Shown: positions 60,651-64,000 of the stretch, one piece after another | Position numbering within the stretch: the first letter of the stretch is position 1 | How the letters are laid out: each line of letters begins with the position of its first letter | Source: Rhynchopus sp. YZ270_cl-10 | Lineage: Eukaryota > Euglenozoa > Diplonemea > Diplonemida > Diplonemidae | Length of the DNA stretch: 64,000 nt | Direction: 5' to 3' | NCBI GenBank assembly: GCA_964035575.1 | Contig: OZ037901.1 | Span: 558,001-622,000, forward strand | Made by a program: the position numbers and the translations under genes | The notes under the pieces: model-generated | What the model saw: only the letters and a program-made list of their open reading frames with translations | Databases searched by the model: none | Told to the model about the DNA's origin: nothing

Positions 60651-62331
60651 TTTTTTCAAAAAAACCCTCCCTCTTTTATTCGCCCTAGCGTGTTGTTCTC
60701 CCTCTGCCCCAGAACCAAAACTTTGCCCAGACCTGTTGCTAAACAGTATTATAAGCCGGGATGATCGGGCTCTTTTCAGATCGAACGATTGGAATAGTGT
60801 GTGAGCTCGTAAAGGTAGTGAATTTTACAAATCTGTGCAAAATTTCCCGTAAAAATTGGTACCCCAGAAATAAAAAAAAATACCACGCAACAACTACGCA
60901 AAATGGGGTCGTCAGGAGCACCAAAAAATGAAAAATACCTTTAATTTCCCGTAAAAAAAAAAAAAGAAAATGACATCTTCCCCGATTTCCTTATTCCTCA
61001 ACCCGAGTTAGCAACAGGTCTGACTTTGCCTTGTGTTTTATTGTTTCCTTTTTTTCTTCCGCCCTTCTTTTTTTTTCAGTGTGTTCTGTTGTTGAATGAA
61101 AGAGAGTTCATCTGTTGCATTTAAAAAACAAATATCGATATTCTCTCCTCTCACTCTGTTTATTCTTTTCACTTTCAACGCCACACCTTTTTTGTTCTTT
61201 TGGAGCTATTTCTTTTTACCAGCTCTTTTCTTCAAACAGGCTGAGGAAAATGAATGCCTTTTTTTACAGTTTCTCCTCGCAAACAACGATGGAGGGTTCG
61301 ACAAACCCCCCTTCAGATCAGTGCTCACGCTTAGAGGCGTTTTTTTGTGCACACAAAACAAAACTCCACTCTTTCGTTTCTTTCTTTTCTTTTCTTTTTT
61401 TTTTTCGATAACTCTCTCTCTCGTTTCAGCTCGTTGTTTATATACCCCGCGTGGGGTTTTTTAGTTATATTTTTTTCGAAAATAAAGAAAAAAAAGAAAA
61501 TACTTTCAAAAAAGAGAACGAAAATACGTAGGTTTCAAAAGTCCACGCTATCTCATCATTGCCACACTCTCAGTGATGAGGTGGACGGTGTACAAGCTTC
61601 CCAGCCTTCGGGGGGGTGGCAATACAGAACTCACCCCCCCTCGAGGGTGGGCGTGGAAAACGAACAAGAACAAAACACCTCCCCCCAAAAAAAAGCAAAA
61701 AAAACAAAACGAGCACAAAGCAAAAACAAAAAAAATCTTCACAAAGACCCATTCCACCATCCCTCAAGCTCAAGGGTCAGCGATTGTCGATGCAACAAAA
61801 TAAAAACAAAAAAAAAATCAGACACATCACTAAACCTGCCGACTTTCTTTTATTTGGGAAGGTGACAACAACAAAAAAACACACACTCACACGAGGAATC
61901 ATCTTATCAGCTTTTCTCTCTCTCTCTCTCTCTCTCTTTTTGCCTTTTCTTTTTCCCCCTGATCTGGCTGCCTCCTGTGATACTTTCCGAGGGGATTTTT
62001 TTTGTTTTTCCTCTTTTCAGTTTTTCCTCTCTTCTGTCCCCTTTTTTATAATCTGCTCATGTTTTCGCGCAAGAAGACAAACACAGCAGTCCAAATAACT
62101 TGGCGGCCAAATAAGTTAGGCGGATTTGCGGGTTTTGGGGTAATTTGGCGACTTTTTCTTTTGGACACCAAAACACATTTAGACTACTGCACTTGAAGAT
62201 GTCATTGTAACAGCTAACAGAGAAAACCCAGCAAGACCTTCAGGAGAGAGACCATTTTCCTATTTTAAAATGTGGTTTCTTATCTTTCAAGACTTGTTGT
62301 TTTTTTTTCTTTCTTCTCAAAAAAAAAAAAG

Positions 62332-62396
62332 TTTGGGTACATTTAGTGCACCCTATTATACCATCTATTCAGTAGAATAGTTAGTATATGAAACAA
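62332..62396. repeat. 65-base exact repeat, copy 2
   Basis: Same sequence as 5583-5647, with A-rich DNA before and T-rich DNA after it. The flanks are unrelated to copy 1. Confidence 0.75.
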
Positions 62397-62762
62397 CTTT
62401 CTTCTCTCTTTGTTGTTACTAAGTTGGTGTTGTTCATCTTAGCAATTTTTATTCTCTTTATTTTTCTCCCCCAACTGCAACACTCCGAGGTTCGCTAAAA
62501 CCCACGGAGTGTCAGTGCTGTGCGTCCCAGAGGGCGTTTTGCACTATTTTTTTTTTTTTTTTTGTCTTTTCCCATCACATATCCTCCTTCCGAGAAAACG
62601 ATAACTGAGCCAAGTAGTTCTTCCTCCAACCAATATTTCAAAACCGTTTTGAATAATTGAGAACAGCTCTGTTTTACTTTCCGGTTTTTCTTCTTTTTTT
62701 TTTTTGCGGAGTGTCAATGCTCTGGCGTTTGCACTTATCAACTTCACTTTTTTTTTTTAAAA

Positions 62763-62817
62763 GATGACATAAGTAAGACTCTCGACTATGACTTAGTATC
62801 ATCAGACCTTTTCTTTT
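62763..62817 (+). repeat. Hairpin-type repeat R1, long loop
   Basis: GATGACATAAGT and ACTTAGTATCATC pair at both the outer (GATGA/TCATC) and inner (TAAGT/ACTTA) steps. TTTTCTTTT follows. Confidence 0.6.
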
Positions 62818-63411
62818 GCCCCTCTTATTTTCTTCCGCTGCATTTCTTTTACCATGCTCACCCACATGAGCGCAACACTAAAAAGAACGGAAGAACACAA
62901 TATAAGGGCCTCTTTCTTTCTCTCTTAAAAATGCGAAGATTGAATTCGCACCAAAACAAAGCAAGGTGTTTTAAAAAAAACCCCTGTTTTACGAGAATAA
63001 TGTCGTGCTCTGTTCAGACTCGACTATTCTCTGACACAGGGAGAAAAACCCGAACCGCGAAGGCTCACAACAGCCAAAACCTATCTCTCCCCGGTTGGAA
63101 AAAAAAAACGTGGATTGCCCGTTCGCGGGGGGTACACGTTGTCAAAGTTTTCAAAAAAAAAAAGAAAAAGGAAAATGTGCAGACTGAAAGGCAGCTACAC
63201 TAAAACAGATTATCGAAAAAAAATCAAAACAAATCTTATTTACCATTTATAGACTCTTAGAGAGAGGTAGATCTGTTTTTCTTCTTTGCAGAATACAGAA
63301 AAATAATGCGAGTTTTGCGGAATACAGTAAAAAAAAAAATATTAAACAAAATACTGGCAAGGGGGCCGGAGGAGAAACTCAACTGATAACTCCGAACACC
63401 ATTTTATTTAC

Positions 63412-63446
<35 letters not shown>

Positions 63447-63467
63447 TTTTTTTGCGTTAAATTTTAT

Positions 63468-63501
63468 GTGACTAAGCACAGAGAAGCTTGGGTTCATAAC
63501 C
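63468..63501 (+). repeat. Hairpin-type repeat R1
   Basis: GTGACTAAGCACAGAGAAGC then TTGGGTTCATAAC. Confidence 0.5.
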
Positions 63502-64000
63502 TCTTTTTTTCTTCTTTTTTCATCCGGCACATTGGAGCAAAAACAGGAGAGAGAGAGATGGGTGGGAGGATGGGTACTGTGTACCCAAAAAAAAAAGGAG
63601 AGCTGAAAAACCGCGAGAAAAAGTAAATAGAAAGATACGCTCTCCAGCTTTACCCCTTCACACACAAAATCTCCTTCTTTCATTTCTCACAAGAATAAAG
63701 CATGTTCTTTGTCACCATTTTCCCCAAGCTTGCCCTCACCCCCCCCCCTCGTCTTTCCCTGCCTTTTGGCGGATTTTATGAATTCACCCCATATTCTTTT
63801 TTTTCAAAAAAAAAACTTCCTTCTTTGAAATCAAAACACAGTACAAAAACAAGCTATTTCTCCCTCCCCTGGTTTTCCTTCCCTTTTTCTTATGACCCTC
63901 CCTGATATCTCAAAAATCTGATAATTTTTTTTCCAAGACAGCCGCTCTTGAATTCGTTCCGAATTACTTGATATTCTTTTCAACACAACATAACACAACA

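Larger units (their letters stand above)
54668..64000. other. Gene-poor, repeat-dense region
   Basis: More than 9 kb without a recognisable coding region on either strand. It is A- and T-rich with many short repeats (listed separately), (GT)n at 55469-55488, (CT)n at 56738 and 61918, and a ~30-base T run at 63416-63445. Possible R2-like segments lie at 61287-61362, 62478-62548 and 62704-62745. Exons of long-intron genes could be missed. Confidence 0.55.

Overview
The window looks like nuclear DNA of a diplonemid (Euglenozoa). Every supported host gene lies on the + strand. Almost all are free of introns. Nearly all start a few to about 80 bases after a pyrimidine-rich stretch ending in AG, which is what a spliced-leader (SL) trans-splicing acceptor looks like. 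Positions 34766-34803 carry a 38-base sequence that, from memory, closely matches the published diplonemid SL exon. Two genes also show ordinary GT-AG cis-introns. Genes are G/C-rich at third codon positions; the spacers are T-rich and A-rich and full of short interspersed repeats.

Layout. 2-2743: 3' part of a large beta-rich protein of unknown function. 2744-9698: no gene, short repeats. 9787-17278: three tandem paralogues of a four-helix membrane protein with a Kazal-like external segment. 18732-21103: a non-autonomous element with ~200-base terminal inverted repeats that holds two large minisatellite arrays. 21680-27870: an axonemal coiled-coil protein (CCDC96/CCDC113 family), a small spliced tail-anchored protein, a renalase-like flavoprotein, and a B-box/ubiquitin-like/LRR protein. 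28169-34765: a three-gene unit (RING-CH protein, secreted glycoprotein, RING membrane protein). 34766-39897: a VIPER/DIRS-like tyrosine-recombinase retroelement. 39898-46496: a second, apparently identical copy of the three-gene unit. 48102-49649: a CCCH plus PBZ-like zinc-finger protein. 53426-54667: a PB1-domain protein with one cis-intron. 54668-64000: no gene seen, dense in short repeats.

The most unusual observations are these. (1) The retroelement begins with an SL exon, which implies that a trans-spliced mRNA was its reverse-transcription template. (2) That element sits exactly at the junction of the tandemly duplicated three-gene unit. (3) Hairpins with differing but pairing stems and a common CATCTTTCAA-type tail recur more than 25 times, all noticed copies being on the transcribed strand. 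(4) A two-part A-rich repeat recurs in fixed order, and both recognised introns contain a short repeat.

Limits: everything was read by eye. Family assignments rest on motifs, not on database searches, and repeat boundaries are approximate.
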